Part shown: positions 8,041 to 19,001 of the stretch, one piece after another
Numbering within the stretch: the first letter of the stretch is position 1
Layout: the number at the start of each line of letters is the position of its first letter
Source of the DNA: Candidatus Desulfosporosinus nitrosoreducens
Lineage (GTDB): Bacteria; Bacillota; Desulfitobacteriia; Desulfitobacteriales; Desulfitobacteriaceae
Length of the DNA: 64,000 bases
Reading direction: 5' to 3'
Assembly: GCF_030954495.1 (NCBI RefSeq)
Contig: NZ_JAVHUW010000025.1
Coordinates: 1 to 64,000, forward strand
Notes under the pieces: generated by a model
Told to the model about the DNA's origin: nothing
The model's database searches: none
Seen by the model: the letters and a program-made list of their open reading frames with translations, nothing else
Translations under genes and position numbers: made by a program

Positions 8041-8068
8041 TGTTGCAAAAAATCTTCTTTGTTGTCTT
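8041..8068 (+). promoter_or_regulatory. ECF-type promoter motif, copy D
   Basis: The plus strand reads TGTTGCAAAA, 11 bases, then TTGTCTT, nine bases after the stop of the anti-sigma gene and about 38 bases before the start codon of the exported protein at 8106. It is the only copy on the plus strand, and it points to a plus-strand gene. Confidence 0.7.
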
Positions 8069-8105
8069 TTATTATTGAAAGATATTTAAAAGAGGTTTTT
8101 ATTTT

Positions 8106-8540
8106 ATGAAAAAATTTATCTGTATGGGCCTTGTTATTCTGATGACCATTTTTTGTGCAGTTCCTGTTTATGCGGTTGAAGGAACTAATGGCGTAAAAAC
8201 AAAGGAAGGAGCATCTCCTCAATTCACGTACATCTCGTTTTTAGATGCCGGACTAGCCATCAATTCATCAGGACTGGCTACCTGTGCAGGGGACGTTACC
8301 CTTTACTACAACTCTTACAGTACAAATATGACTGTCCAACTGCAGAAATCTTCCGGCAGTGGCTGGAGCACTATTAAAACATGGACATCATCAGGAACAG
8401 GGATTGCCGGGACTGATTTAGAGGGTTATTACTATGTTGTTTCAGGCACCTATCGGGTTTGTACTACGGCAAATGTCTATGATCCATCCGGCAAGTTGGT
8501 TGAGATCCAATCGGCCTACTCCGATAACGTAACTTATTAA
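8106..8540 (+). CDS. Small secreted protein, DUF6147-like
   Basis: This 144-residue protein has a clear signal peptide (MKKFICMGLVILMTIFCAV...VYA) and should be released or surface-held. The mature part is beta-rich with Tyr/Ser/Thr and one pair of Cys (in ATCAGDV and YRVCTTAN) that could form a disulphide. The YISFLDAGLAI...G.A.C.G.V pattern reminds me of the DUF6147 family of Clostridia, which has no known function; this match is from memory. Ribosome site AAAGAGG precedes the ATG. Its own ECF-type promoter (8041-8068) makes it the clearest predicted target of the neighbouring sigma factor. Confidence 0.75.
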   Translation: MKKFICMGLVILMTIFCAVPVYAVEGTNGVKTKEGASPQFTYISFLDAGLAINSSGLATCAGDVTLYYNSYSTNMTVQLQKSSGSGWSTIKTWTSSGTGIAGTDLEGYYYVVSGTYRVCTTANVYDPSGKLVEIQSAYSDNVTY

Positions 8541-9035
8541 ATTAGCCCGCCGACATATATCCCTCTTTTCTTTTTAAAAAAGATTTGTTTAATAATTAAT
8601 GTACGAACACCATTCACATCCTTATTCCTTGTGATTTGTCCCAATCTTTAATGAATTATTATGTGAAGCAGCGTGAAAAAAATAGAATTTTATAATAGGA
8701 CAAGTTCAGACTAGTTGCTACAGAAGAACTTAAACATAATATTCAACTTGATTATGAGCGCATCAGCCCAAATTATTTTCTATTCTCATAGAACAATATT
8801 CAGTATCATATTTAGTTTACAGTAACATACAAAACCTAAAGCCCACAATCTGCTATTGCTAAATTGTGGGCTTTTTAATACTTAAATAAATCTTCAGTTC
8901 CAGTTATACCAACTGATAGCCAAGTAAAATTAAACAAGCTGTCAGTTCATAATCCTAAGAACTAACAGCATTGTAGACTGGAAAGTTAATCAAAAAGCCA
9001 ATCACAACAGCAATCGGCTTCTTTCGATAAAATTG
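8541..9035. other. Intergenic stretch with two hairpins, no gene seen
   Basis: This AT-rich stretch of about 495 bases has no supported reading frame. It contains a terminator at 8838-8875 and an imperfect hairpin at about 8939-8970 (GCTGTCAGTTC/GAACTAACAGC). On the minus strand that hairpin is followed by TTGTTTAATTTT, and it probably ends the tRNA-tadA-serS transcript. Confidence 0.5.
8838..8875 (+). terminator. Rho-independent terminator
   Basis: AAAGCCCACAAT and ATTGTGGGCTTT form a 12-bp stem around a 13-base loop, followed by a T run. It lies about 300 bases after the secreted-protein gene and could end that transcript. Confidence 0.75.
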
Positions 9036-9130
9036 TGGCGGAGGCGGTGGGATTCGAACCCACGGGCCGGTTTTAAAGCCGACCGAACGATTTCGAGTCG
9101 TTTCCGTTATGACCGCTTCGGTACACCTCC
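9036..9130 (-). tRNA. tRNA-Ser (CGA)
   Basis: This 95-base gene on the minus strand has a 7-bp acceptor (GGAGGTG/CGCCTCC), a long variable arm typical of class II tRNA, an anticodon loop CTCGAAA giving anticodon CGA (reads UCG), a TTCGAAT T-loop and encoded CCA. It is the last gene of the minus-strand tRNA-serS-tadA group. Confidence 0.95.
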
Positions 9131-9229
9131 GGGTAATAAAAATATATACTCCTCCTCTAAAGGTTACTCAGATAAACGACAGACCTTTAGAGCAGATATA
9201 ACAAGTGTTAAGTTGTTCCATGTGCAAAC

Positions 9230-9676
9230 TTAGCGCAGTCTTCTGAAAAATTGTTTTAAAATGTCCATACATTCCTCTTCTAAAACACCAGCCAAAATAT
9301 CGACCTTGTGATTCCAGAGGTTATGATTAAGGACATTCATGACGGAACCTACGGCTCCCCCTTTTAAATCCATTGCTCCATAGACAAGTCGGCTCAGGCG
9401 GGCCTGAATGATCGCACCGGCACACATTGGGCAAGGTTCTAAAGTAACATATAACGCAGCTTCAGATAGTCTCCAGCTGCCCAGTGTTTCCGCAGCACGT
9501 TGAATTGCCAAAATCTCCGCGTGAGCGGTTGGATCATTACGTCGCTCTTTTTCATTATGAGCTTCCGCAATCACCTTGCCGTTATGAACAACAACTGCTC
9601 CGATGGGAACTTCTCCTTGCTCAAAAGCCAGTTGGGCCTGTAAGAGCGCCATACGCATCCAATCTTGATGAAGCAT
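9230..9676 (-). CDS. tadA: tRNA adenosine(34) deaminase TadA
   Basis: This 148-residue zinc deaminase converts A34 to inosine in tRNA-Arg(ACG), letting one tRNA read CGU, CGC and CGA. The catalytic motif HAE is at residues 52-54 and PCPMC at 81-85 supplies the zinc cysteines (C82, C85); E54 is the proton shuttle. The length fits the bacterial family. The ATG at 9676 has AGGTAAAA upstream. The gene sits inside a minus-strand tRNA group between tRNA-Arg(CCT) and tRNA-Ser(CGA). The substrate tRNA-Arg(ACG) itself is not in the window. Confidence 0.95.
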   Translation of the reverse strand: MLHQDWMRMALLQAQLAFEQGEVPIGAVVVHNGKVIAEAHNEKERRNDPTAHAEILAIQRAAETLGSWRLSEAALYVTLEPCPMCAGAIIQARLSRLVYGAMDLKGGAVGSVMNVLNHNLWNHKVDILAGVLEEECMDILKQFFRRLR

Positions 9677-9690
9677 TTTTACCTCTAAAT

Positions 9691-9768
9691 TGGTGACCCC
9701 GGGAGGAGTCGAACCTCCGCAAGACAGGGTTTAGGAAACCCCCGCTCTATCCACTGAGCTACGAGGCC
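9691..9768 (-). tRNA. tRNA-Arg (CCT)
   Basis: This 78-base minus-strand gene has acceptor GGCCTCG paired with CGGGGTC (two G-U pairs), anticodon loop TTCCTAA giving CCT (reads AGG), T-loop TTCGACT and encoded CCA. It lies 14 bases upstream of tadA and is probably on the same transcript. Confidence 0.95.
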
Positions 9769-9874
9769 TCAGTAATTATCTGACTGAACTTATCCAACGT
9801 TTAAAATTGAAGGATTTAGTGACTAAACGTGCGATATTCGAACTTCGAGTATCGCACATAAAACATCGCTTAAG

Positions 9875-9951
9875 TGGTGCGCTCGGAGGGATTCGAACCC
9901 CCGACATTCTGATTCGAAGTCAGACACTCTATCCAGCTGAGCTACGAGCGC
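9875..9951 (-). tRNA. tRNA-Arg (TCG)
   Basis: This 77-base minus-strand gene has a perfect acceptor GCGCTCG/CGAGCGC, anticodon loop CTTCGAA giving TCG (reads CGA/CGG), T-loop TTCGAAT and encoded CCA. Confidence 0.95.
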
Positions 9952-10013
9952 ATAATTAACTCAACACGGTTTAGCTTCTGTATGAAAAAATCATCTACTC
10001 AAATATTACTGTA

Positions 10014-10103
10014 TGGCGGAGGGGGTGGGATTCGAACCCACGGACCCCTCACGAAGTCACCGGTTTTCAAGACCGGCTCCTTAAACCGCTCGGACACCCC
10101 TCC
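10014..10103 (-). tRNA. tRNA-Ser (TGA)
   Basis: This 90-base minus-strand gene has acceptor GGAGGGG/CCCCTCC, a long variable arm, anticodon loop CTTGAAA giving TGA (reads UCA and others), T-loop TTCGAAT and encoded CCA. It lies directly downstream of serS, the gene for its own synthetase. Confidence 0.95.
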
Positions 10104-10177
10104 ATGTAGACGACCAATTCAAAGGATACCACAAAAATTAATAAATGGCAACTAAAATATAATGAAAATTTATGTGA

Positions 10178-11443
10178 CTATCCAATATATTCTACACCCA
10201 TATAAGGCTGCAAAGCTTTTGGAACACGTATTCTGCCATTTGAATCCTGATAGTTTTCCATAATAGCGGCTACCGTGCGTCCGATTGCCAGACCGCTGCC
10301 ATTCAAAGTATGAACATACTCAGGTTTTTCTTTCGGTCCTCTGCGAAAACGAATATTTGCGCGCCGTGCCTGAAAATCTTCAAAGTTACTGCAGGAGGAA
10401 ATTTCCCGGTATGTATTGAAACTCGGCAGCCATACTTCCAAATCATAGGTTTTAGCTGAACTAAAACCAAGATCTCCTGTTGAGAGCGTCATGACTCTGT
10501 AAGGTAATTCTAATTCTTGCAAAATATTTTCAGCATCCTGAGTCAACAATTCCAATTCTTCATAAGAATTCTCCGGAAGTGAAAACTTAACAAGCTCAAC
10601 TTTATTGAATTGATGCTGACGGATGAGCCCGCGAGTGTCCCGACCCGCTGAACCTGCTTCAGAACGGAAACAAGCGCTGTAGGCACAGTGCCGGATAGGC
10701 AACTGCTGACTGTCTAAAATTTCATCCCGATAAAGATTCGTCACAGGTACTTCAGCCGTGGGAATCAAAAAATAATCCGTACCCATTACTTTAAAGGCAT
10801 CATCTTCAAACTTAGGAAGTTGGCCCGTTCCGAACATAGAAGTTCGATTTACCATATAGGGCGGTAAAATTTCATTATAACCCTTATTTGTATGATGATC
10901 AAGCATAAATGAAATCAAAGACCGCTCTAGCTTAGCACCCAATCCTTTATAGAAAGTAAAACGTGTCCCTGTAACTTTGCCGGCTCGCACAAAATCAAAA
11001 ATATCTAATTTTTCTCCAAGCTCATAATGTGCTTTGGGCTGAAAATCAAAGGTCGGAGGAGTTCCCCACGCCCGTACTTGGATATTCGCATTCTCATCTA
11101 AGCCAACCGGTACGGAAGCATGGGGAATGTTAGGTATTTCGTAAAGAACTTTCTCCATCTCCTGTACGATTTCAGAAGACTGTTGTTCCAAATTCTTTAC
11201 GGTTTGCCCAACTTCACGCATTTCTAAAACAAGGGCTTCAGCATCTTCCCCTTTTTTCTTCAAGCGCCCCACTTCTTCAGAAACAATATTGCGCCGAGCT
11301 TTAAGAGTTTCAATTTCAAAGAGCAGACGACGTCTTTCTTCTTCTTGCTGCAAAAAATGGTCCAAACTAATGTCAATATGACGTTTTCGCAAGGCTTCTT
11401 TGACCAGATCAGGATTACCGCGGACAAACTTCAGATCTAACAT
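10178..11443 (-). CDS. serS: Seryl-tRNA synthetase
   Basis: This 421-residue class II synthetase charges tRNA-Ser (and the tRNA-Sec encoded at 45085) with serine. The N-terminal antiparallel coiled coil (about residues 25-105, rich in E, K, R and L) binds the long variable arm. The catalytic part shows motif 2 ([20 protein letters not shown]) and motif 3 ([17 protein letters not shown]). The start is set at 11443 because GGAGGG lies six bases ahead of this ATG; an in-frame ATG five codons upstream has none. It lies downstream of pdxT and upstream of two tRNA-Ser genes, so product and substrates are encoded together. Confidence 0.96.
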   Translation of the reverse strand: MLDLKFVRGNPDLVKEALRKRHIDISLDHFLQQEEERRRLLFEIETLKARRNIVSEEVGRLKKKGEDAEALVLEMREVGQTVKNLEQQSSEIVQEMEKVLYEIPNIPHASVPVGLDENANIQVRAWGTPPTFDFQPKAHYELGEKLDIFDFVRAGKVTGTRFTFYKGLGAKLERSLISFMLDHHTNKGYNEILPPYMVNRTSMFGTGQLPKFEDDAFKVMGTDYFLIPTAEVPVTNLYRDEILDSQQLPIRHCAYSACFRSEAGSAGRDTRGLIRQHQFNKVELVKFSLPENSYEELELLTQDAENILQELELPYRVMTLSTGDLGFSSAKTYDLEVWLPSFNTYREISSCSNFEDFQARRANIRFRRGPKEKPEYVHTLNGSGLAIGRTVAAIMENYQDSNGRIRVPKALQPYMGVEYIG

Positions 11444-11476
11444 ACTAAACCCTCCCATACCAAGAACGCTTTTAGT

Positions 11477-12058
11477 TTACCAATGTTCATCGATCATACC
11501 CAAAAAGTATTGATGGACCCTTTGATCCGGGGTAAGCTCAGGATGAAAGGCACTCGCCAATAAGTTTCCTTGCCGGGCAAAGACAATTTTGCCTTCAAAC
11601 TCGGCTAGAATACCAACATTAGGTGCAACTTCCCTAAGGTAAGGTGCCCTGATGAAGACAGCGCGCAAAGGATGGGAACCCATAGCCGGTACCTGAAGAT
11701 CTGTTTCAAAACTAGCCACCTGTCTGCCAAAAGCATTACGTTCTACCGTCGTATCCATCAGATTTAATCGATACTGATCACTGTCGACAATTGTTTTACT
11801 GAGCAAAATCATACCGGCGCAAGTTCCAAAAATGGGTAAATCTTTACTGCCCAGTTCTTTAATTTTTTCACCAAGGTCACTGGCCTGTAGAAGTTTTCCG
11901 ATGGTTGTGCTCTCGCCGCCAGGTATGATCAGGCCGTGGATTCCTTCTAAGTCGCTGGTTTTACGTACTTCTACGACATCACAGTCTAATTGAGCCAAAA
12001 CCTGTCGGTGCTCACGAAAAGCTCCTTGTAATGCCAAAACCCCGACACGTTTTTTCAT
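11477..12058 (-). CDS. pdxT: Pyridoxal 5'-phosphate synthase glutaminase subunit PdxT
   Basis: This 193-residue class I glutaminase releases ammonia from glutamine and passes it to PdxS for PLP synthesis. The triad is visible: nucleophile C80 in FGTCAGM, and H172 and E174 in FHPELT. The oxyanion/activation loop GGESTT is at 48-53. The start ATG lies two bases beyond the pdxS stop, so the two are translationally linked in the order pdxS-pdxT. Confidence 0.97.
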   Translation of the reverse strand: MKKRVGVLALQGAFREHRQVLAQLDCDVVEVRKTSDLEGIHGLIIPGGESTTIGKLLQASDLGEKIKELGSKDLPIFGTCAGMILLSKTIVDSDQYRLNLMDTTVERNAFGRQVASFETDLQVPAMGSHPLRAVFIRAPYLREVAPNVGILAEFEGKIVFARQGNLLASAFHPELTPDQRVHQYFLGMIDEHW

Positions 12059-12060
12059 GA

Positions 12061-12945
12061 TTACCAGCCCCGATCTTGCATACGTTGAGCATCTGTCAGA
12101 GTTGAAATTTCAATACCTGACATTGGTTGTCCAAGATCTCTGGATACTTCAGCTATAACTTTGGGATCATTGTAATGAGTGGTTGCCATAACAATAGCTT
12201 TAGCCCGTGCTTTAGGATTGCCCGATTTGAAAATTCCGGAACCAACAAAAATTCCATCTACGCCAAGCTGCATCATTAAAGCGGCATCTGCCGGAGTTGC
12301 TATACCACCTGCGGCAAAATTTACAACAGGCAGTTTGCCATGTTCTGCCACGTAGAGTACCAACTCGTAAGGAGCACCCATATTTTTAGCAGCTGTCATC
12401 AGTTCTTCCTTCGGCATAACAGTTAAAGCACGAATATCACTCATAACGGTTCTCATATGTCTTACAGCTTCAACTACATTACCGGTTCCCGGTTCCCCCT
12501 TGGTGCGAATCATAGCCGCTCCTTCGCCAATTCTGCGCAGTGCTTCACCGAGATTGCGGCAGCCGCAAACAAAAGGAACTTTAAAATCATGTTTATTTAT
12601 ATGAAAAGCGTCATCAGCCGGAGTTAAGACTTCCGACTCATCGATATAATCAGCACCTAAGGATTCCAAAACTTGAGCTTCAACAAAATGCCCGATTCTC
12701 GCTTTGGCCATAACTGGAATCGTGACAACCTCCATAATACTTTTAATAATCGTAGGGTCAGCCATCCGCGCGACCCCGCCTTCTGCTCGAATATCTGAAG
12801 GAACACGTTCTAAAGCCATAACGGCACATGCCCCAGCCTCTTCGGCAATAATCGCTTGTTCAGGGGTCGTCACGTCCATAATGACGCCGCCTTTCAACAT
12901 TTCTGCCAGTCCAGTCTTTACTTTTAATGATCCGAATTCTGCCAT
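12061..12945 (-). CDS. pdxS: Pyridoxal 5'-phosphate synthase lyase subunit PdxS
   Basis: This 294-residue (beta/alpha)8 enzyme makes PLP from ribose 5-phosphate, glyceraldehyde 3-phosphate and ammonia. The two active-site lysines are in place: K81 in VMAKARIGH and K149 in MIRTKGEPG. The phosphate loop [12 protein letters not shown] is near residues 229-240. AGGAGGAATT precedes the ATG. A sigma-A promoter (13024-13052) lies directly upstream, so pdxST and probably serS start there rather than reading through from gyrA. Confidence 0.97.
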   Translation of the reverse strand: MAEFGSLKVKTGLAEMLKGGVIMDVTTPEQAIIAEEAGACAVMALERVPSDIRAEGGVARMADPTIIKSIMEVVTIPVMAKARIGHFVEAQVLESLGADYIDESEVLTPADDAFHINKHDFKVPFVCGCRNLGEALRRIGEGAAMIRTKGEPGTGNVVEAVRHMRTVMSDIRALTVMPKEELMTAAKNMGAPYELVLYVAEHGKLPVVNFAAGGIATPADAALMMQLGVDGIFVGSGIFKSGNPKARAKAIVMATTHYNDPKVIAEVSRDLGQPMSGIEISTLTDAQRMQDRGW

Positions 12946-13023
12946 CGATAATTCCTCCTAAAATTTATGTTAGTTACCGACACTGCTGTTGTCTGACTTC
13001 TGACTCAGACTCCAATTCCAGAC

Positions 13024-13052
13024 ATGGTAACACCTAGCGTAAACTTTGTCAA
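13024..13052 (-). promoter_or_regulatory. Sigma-A promoter for pdxS-pdxT(-serS)
   Basis: On the minus strand, TTGACA (13047-13052), 17 bases, then TACCAT (13024-13029). A small GTCTGA/TCAGAC hairpin follows in the leader. The -35 box abuts the gyrA stop codon. Confidence 0.6.
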
Positions 13053-15542
13053 TTAATCCTCGGTCTCAAGTTCTTCAGAATTCTCCAAATCCACATCTTC
13101 AGAACCCTCTGCTCTCACGGCAACTTTTGCCATAGCAACTACTTTGCTGTCATCCCCGGTTCGCATGGTCAAAACTCCATGAGCGGTTCGTCCTTGATTT
13201 GAGATGCTCGATACTTGAAGACGCAGCATAATTCCGTTATTGGTAATGACCATAAGTTCATCTTCCACCTGCACTACTTTGACACCAATGAGCATACCTG
13301 TTTTGGCATTTAACTTCATGACAATGACACCTTTGCCGCCCCGTCCCTGAACCCTAAATTCTTTAAGATTCGTACGTTTGGCAAAGCCATTTTCACTCAT
13401 GGTTAAAAGTTCGCCTTCATCTCCGATGACATCCATACCAACAACTTCGTCGTTTTCTTCGAGCTTTATTCCTTTTACTCCTCGCGCTGTGCGACCCATA
13501 TATCGTACGTCCTCTTGAGGGAAACGAATCGCAATCCCTTTCCGTGTCGCTAACAAAATATCATCTAAACCCTGAGTTAATTTCACTCCTATGAGTTCAT
13601 CTCCCTCGTCAAGAGTTAAGGCTATTAAACCTTCCCGACGAGAAGAATCATATTCCTGAAGAGCAGTTTTCTTAAGAATACCTTTTTTAGTAGCCGTAAT
13701 TAGAAAATAATCTGAACTATAGTCTTTAACGGCCATAACCGCAGTAATCATTTCATTCTGCGCCAAATTCAAGAGGTTAATAATCGCGGTTCCTTTGCCG
13801 GTACGGCTGGCCTCCGGAATCTCATGAGCCTTGAGACGATAGACTTTACCTTGTGACGTAAAGAAGAGAATATACTGATGGGTGGTTGTGATAAAAAGAT
13901 GTTCCACAAAATCTTCTTCTTTGGTAGCCATTCCATGAACACCTTTACCGCCGCGATTTTGACTCTTATAAGTACTCAACGGCAAACGTTTTATATAGCC
14001 ATAGTGGGTTACTGTGATGACAACCTCTTCTTCAGCAATCAGATCTTCAATATTCATTTTACTGACATCAACCGTAATAAGTGTATGGCGGGGATCGCCA
14101 TATTTTTGTTTAATTTCTGTGATTTCGTTTTTAATAATTTCAATAACCATACTTGGCGATGCAAGAACCGATCTGAGATAAGAAATTGTTGTCATAAGCT
14201 CGTGATACTGATCTTCTAACTTTTCCCGTTCCAAACCTGTTAAGCGCTTTAAACGCATATCTACAATGGCTTGGGCTTGCTTTTCACTTAAGCCAAAGCG
14301 GTTTGATAAATTTTCTCGGGCATTTGCCTCATCTGCTGAAGAACGAATCGTTTCAATAACTTCGTCAATATGATCTAAGGCAATTCTCAACCCTTCAAGA
14401 ATATGAGCTTCTGCTTCTGCTTTATTTAATTCAAATCTTGTTCTCCGAACAATAACATCCTTTTGATGTTCAACAAAGTAATGGATCATATCTTTCAGAG
14501 TAAGAACTCTCGGTTGACCGTTAACAAGTGCTAACAAATTGACACCGAAAGTTTCTTCCATCTGAGTATGTTTATAAAGCTGATTCAAAATAATTTGAGG
14601 ATTAACATCCCGCCTCAGCTCAATAACAATACGCATACCGGAACGATCCGATTCATCTCTCAGGTCGGTAATGCCATCCAGTTTTTTATCGCGCACAAGC
14701 TCGGCAATCTTTTCAATGAGTTTGGCCTTATTAACAAGAAAAGGAATTTCCGTGACAATAATTTTTGTCTTACCGGCTTTCTCCATAGGCTCAATTTTTG
14801 CTTTGGCTCGGGTTTTAATAGAACCACGGCCTGTCGTATAAGCAGCTTGAATTCCTTCGTAGCCCATAATTGTTCCGCCTGTTGGGAAATCAGGACCTTT
14901 AATATAATTCATTAAATCAATACTGGATAACTCGGGATTATCCAATAAAGCAACCGTAGCGTCAATAACTTCGCTTAAGTTATGCGGCGGTATATTCGTA
15001 GCCATGCCTACGGCAATTCCCGAAGAACCATTCACTAATAAATTAGGAAATTTAGAAGGTAATACAGTAGGCTCATCCTGTTTCTCATCATAGTTTGGAG
15101 TAAAGTCAATGGTATCTTTATCGATATCCGCCAACATATACGTAGCCATTCTAGCCATCCGCAATTCTGTATAACGCATGGCAGCGGCAGAATCCCCGTC
15201 AATCGAACCAAAATTTCCATGTCCGTCAATAAGTGGATAGCGGCTGGCAAAATCTTGCTCCATACGAACTACTGCATCGTAAATCGAAGCATCCCCGTGT
15301 GGGTGAAATTTAGCCATGCAATCCCCGACAAGCCTTGCCGACTTACTGTAAGGTTTATTAGGGGTCATACCTAATTCGTGAAGAGTAAAAAGAATTCTGC
15401 GGTGAACCGGCTTCAGTCCATCCCTAACATCCGGCAACGCCCGGCTGACAATAACACTCATAGCATAGTCAATATAGGACTTTCGCATTTCATCCGCAAT
15501 TTCAACGGGAAGAACTTTTCCCTCTTGGATTTCCTCCGACAT
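13053..15542 (-). CDS. gyrA: DNA gyrase subunit A
   Basis: This 829-residue breakage-reunion subunit of the A2B2 gyrase introduces negative supercoils. The active-site Tyr is Y124 in [10 protein letters not shown]. The quinolone-determining helix reads [11 protein letters not shown]: the position equal to E. coli Ser83 is Ala (A85), as in mycobacteria, while the acidic residue (D89) is kept. The C-terminal DNA-wrapping propeller has GyrA-box-like sequence NRGGKGVHG and further blades ending GRTAHGV. The tail is acidic. The gene follows gyrB by 14 bases, a usual pair next to dnaA in Firmicutes. Confidence 0.97.
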   Translation of the reverse strand: MSEEIQEGKVLPVEIADEMRKSYIDYAMSVIVSRALPDVRDGLKPVHRRILFTLHELGMTPNKPYSKSARLVGDCMAKFHPHGDASIYDAVVRMEQDFASRYPLIDGHGNFGSIDGDSAAAMRYTELRMARMATYMLADIDKDTIDFTPNYDEKQDEPTVLPSKFPNLLVNGSSGIAVGMATNIPPHNLSEVIDATVALLDNPELSSIDLMNYIKGPDFPTGGTIMGYEGIQAAYTTGRGSIKTRAKAKIEPMEKAGKTKIIVTEIPFLVNKAKLIEKIAELVRDKKLDGITDLRDESDRSGMRIVIELRRDVNPQIILNQLYKHTQMEETFGVNLLALVNGQPRVLTLKDMIHYFVEHQKDVIVRRTRFELNKAEAEAHILEGLRIALDHIDEVIETIRSSADEANARENLSNRFGLSEKQAQAIVDMRLKRLTGLEREKLEDQYHELMTTISYLRSVLASPSMVIEIIKNEITEIKQKYGDPRHTLITVDVSKMNIEDLIAEEEVVITVTHYGYIKRLPLSTYKSQNRGGKGVHGMATKEEDFVEHLFITTTHQYILFFTSQGKVYRLKAHEIPEASRTGKGTAIINLLNLAQNEMITAVMAVKDYSSDYFLITATKKGILKKTALQEYDSSRREGLIALTLDEGDELIGVKLTQGLDDILLATRKGIAIRFPQEDVRYMGRTARGVKGIKLEENDEVVGMDVIGDEGELLTMSENGFAKRTNLKEFRVQGRGGKGVIVMKLNAKTGMLIGVKVVQVEDELMVITNNGIMLRLQVSSISNQGRTAHGVLTMRTGDDSKVVAMAKVAVRAEGSEDVDLENSEELETED

Positions 15543-15556
15543 GAGTGAGCACTCCT

Positions 15557-17581
<2,025 letters not shown>

Positions 17582-17644
17582 CTAATGTCTTTTCAAAAAT
17601 ACGACTCTCGTCGGCACAGGATTTTTGAAATTTATCCATATTTT

Positions 17645-17896
17645 CTACTCATCAAGAGCAAAAAACGATCGTTTAAATAATGTAGTTGAAGAAATGGGAG
17701 ATAAAAAATAGCTATCATTTGTGATAATCAGAGATTTTTCCTTACCAGGCTCAGAGATATATGCGAGTTTATGATTATCTTTAACGTTATTCAAAAAATT
17801 ATTGTTTGTTTTCCCTTCCGATGCAATTTCCAGGTCAATAATTGCTACAACCTTGTCCTTTTTGATCAATACGTCCCCACCAAGATGCAAATACAT
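17645..17896 (-). CDS. remB: RemB/YaaB-like DUF370-related regulator
   Basis: This 83-residue protein starts MYLHLGGDVLIKKDKVVAII, the pattern of RemB (YaaB), a relative of the RemA DUF370 DNA-binding ring proteins that regulate matrix and osmoprotection genes in Bacillus. Its position between recF and gyrB is the same as in Bacillus subtilis. It follows recF with no spacing. Between it and gyrB (17537-17644) is an AT-rich hairpin (TTTCAAAAAT/ATTTTTGAAA near 17588-17625). The exact function in this organism is unknown. Confidence 0.85.
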   Translation of the reverse strand: MYLHLGGDVLIKKDKVVAIIDLEIASEGKTNNNFLNNVKDNHKLAYISEPGKEKSLIITNDSYFLSPISSTTLFKRSFFALDE

Positions 17897-18994
17897 TTAT
17901 CGTTCCCTCCTTATATGCCCCTGTTCAACATGATATAATGCGCCGTCATCAAGGCGGCTCTCAGCACCCGTCATGGTAATCAATGTCTGAATACGTGAAG
18001 ACTCAATAAACTTTATTAGATAGTTTCTCCTGAAACTGTCAAGTTCAGACAAAACATCGTCTAAAAGAAGAAGAGGATATTCTCCCTTTTCTTGACGTAT
18101 GAGTTCTAATTCGCCCAATTTTAAACTCAAAACTATAGAACGTTGTTGACCTTGTGAAGCATAAAGACGTGCAGGTTTATCATTTAAAAGTATATGCAAA
18201 TCATCACGATGGGGGCCGACAAGGACCATCTGTCGTTCTATTTCTTGTTCCATTTTCTGGTTTAATAATTCAGGCAATTCCGCAAGAGCTTCTTGGAATT
18301 CCTTTTTACCTAAAGCATAGTAATAGATCTTAAGATTTTCTTGTTGCGACGTAAGATTTACATAGATCTGATCAGCAACTTCTTGGATGCGGTTTGTCAG
18401 CTCTATACGCTGCAGAATAATCTTTTCACTTAATTCAATAATTTGTTTATTCCAAAGCTCCAGTTGAGCATATTTAGAAGACCGCTCGATATGGGCTTTT
18501 AAAAGAGCACTTTTTTGCTGAATTACTTTGTTATAAGCATTAAGAATACTTACATATCCCGGTCGAATCTGGGCGATATGCAAATCTAAAAATCTTCTCC
18601 GCTCCGAAGGTCCTCCTTTGATCATAATAAGATCATCCGGCGAAAAAAAGATGACATTAATTGTCCCGACAAAATCAGATAAACGCTGGCAAGGAACTTG
18701 ATTGATTTTTACACGTTTCTTTCGGTCTTTATAATGACTCTCTAAGAAGACTTTATGGTGATTTACAATAAAATCACCATAAAGATGGAACTCTTGTTGA
18801 TTCCATTTTAAAAGTTCATGTTCACGTTGCACTCGATAGGATTTTCCAGTCAAAAGATAATAAATTCCCTCAATGATATTTGTTTTGCCTTGTCCGTTAT
18901 TCCCCACCAAGACATTAATTCCAGGCATAAATTGAATGGACTCGTCATCATAGTTACGGAAGTTCTGTAAATGAAAATTATTGATATTCATCAT
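17897..18994 (-). CDS. recF: DNA replication and repair protein RecF
   Basis: This protein of about 365 residues is an SMC-like ATPase that loads RecA at gaps through RecOR. Walker A is GNNGQGKTN near residue 30, the signature-type region is YASQGQQRSIVLSLKLGEL and Walker B is LLLLDDVLSELD. The start is one of two adjacent ATG codons (18994 or 18991), just after the dnaN stop at 19002. No clear ribosome site is seen, so translation probably couples to dnaN. The small S4-domain gene yaaA, usual between dnaN and recF in related Firmicutes, is absent here. Confidence 0.93.
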   Translation of the reverse strand: MMNINNFHLQNFRNYDDESIQFMPGINVLVGNNGQGKTNIIEGIYYLLTGKSYRVQREHELLKWNQQEFHLYGDFIVNHHKVFLESHYKDRKKRVKINQVPCQRLSDFVGTINVIFFSPDDLIMIKGGPSERRRFLDLHIAQIRPGYVSILNAYNKVIQQKSALLKAHIERSSKYAQLELWNKQIIELSEKIILQRIELTNRIQEVADQIYVNLTSQQENLKIYYYALGKKEFQEALAELPELLNQKMEQEIERQMVLVGPHRDDLHILLNDKPARLYASQGQQRSIVLSLKLGELELIRQEKGEYPLLLLDDVLSELDSFRRNYLIKFIESSRIQTLITMTGAESRLDDGALYHVEQGHIRRER

Positions 18995-19001
18995 TGCGAA
19001 T

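Noticed and set aside
9214..9229. parS-like TGTTCCATGTGCAAAC
   Set aside because: It has four mismatches to the parS palindrome and breaks its symmetry.
9033..9233. Plus-strand frame over the tRNA-Ser(CGA) region
   Set aside because: It is antisense to the tRNA gene; the apparent protein is a tRNA artefact.
13878..14915. Plus-strand frames inside gyrA
   Set aside because: They are shadows of the well-supported gyrA frame.
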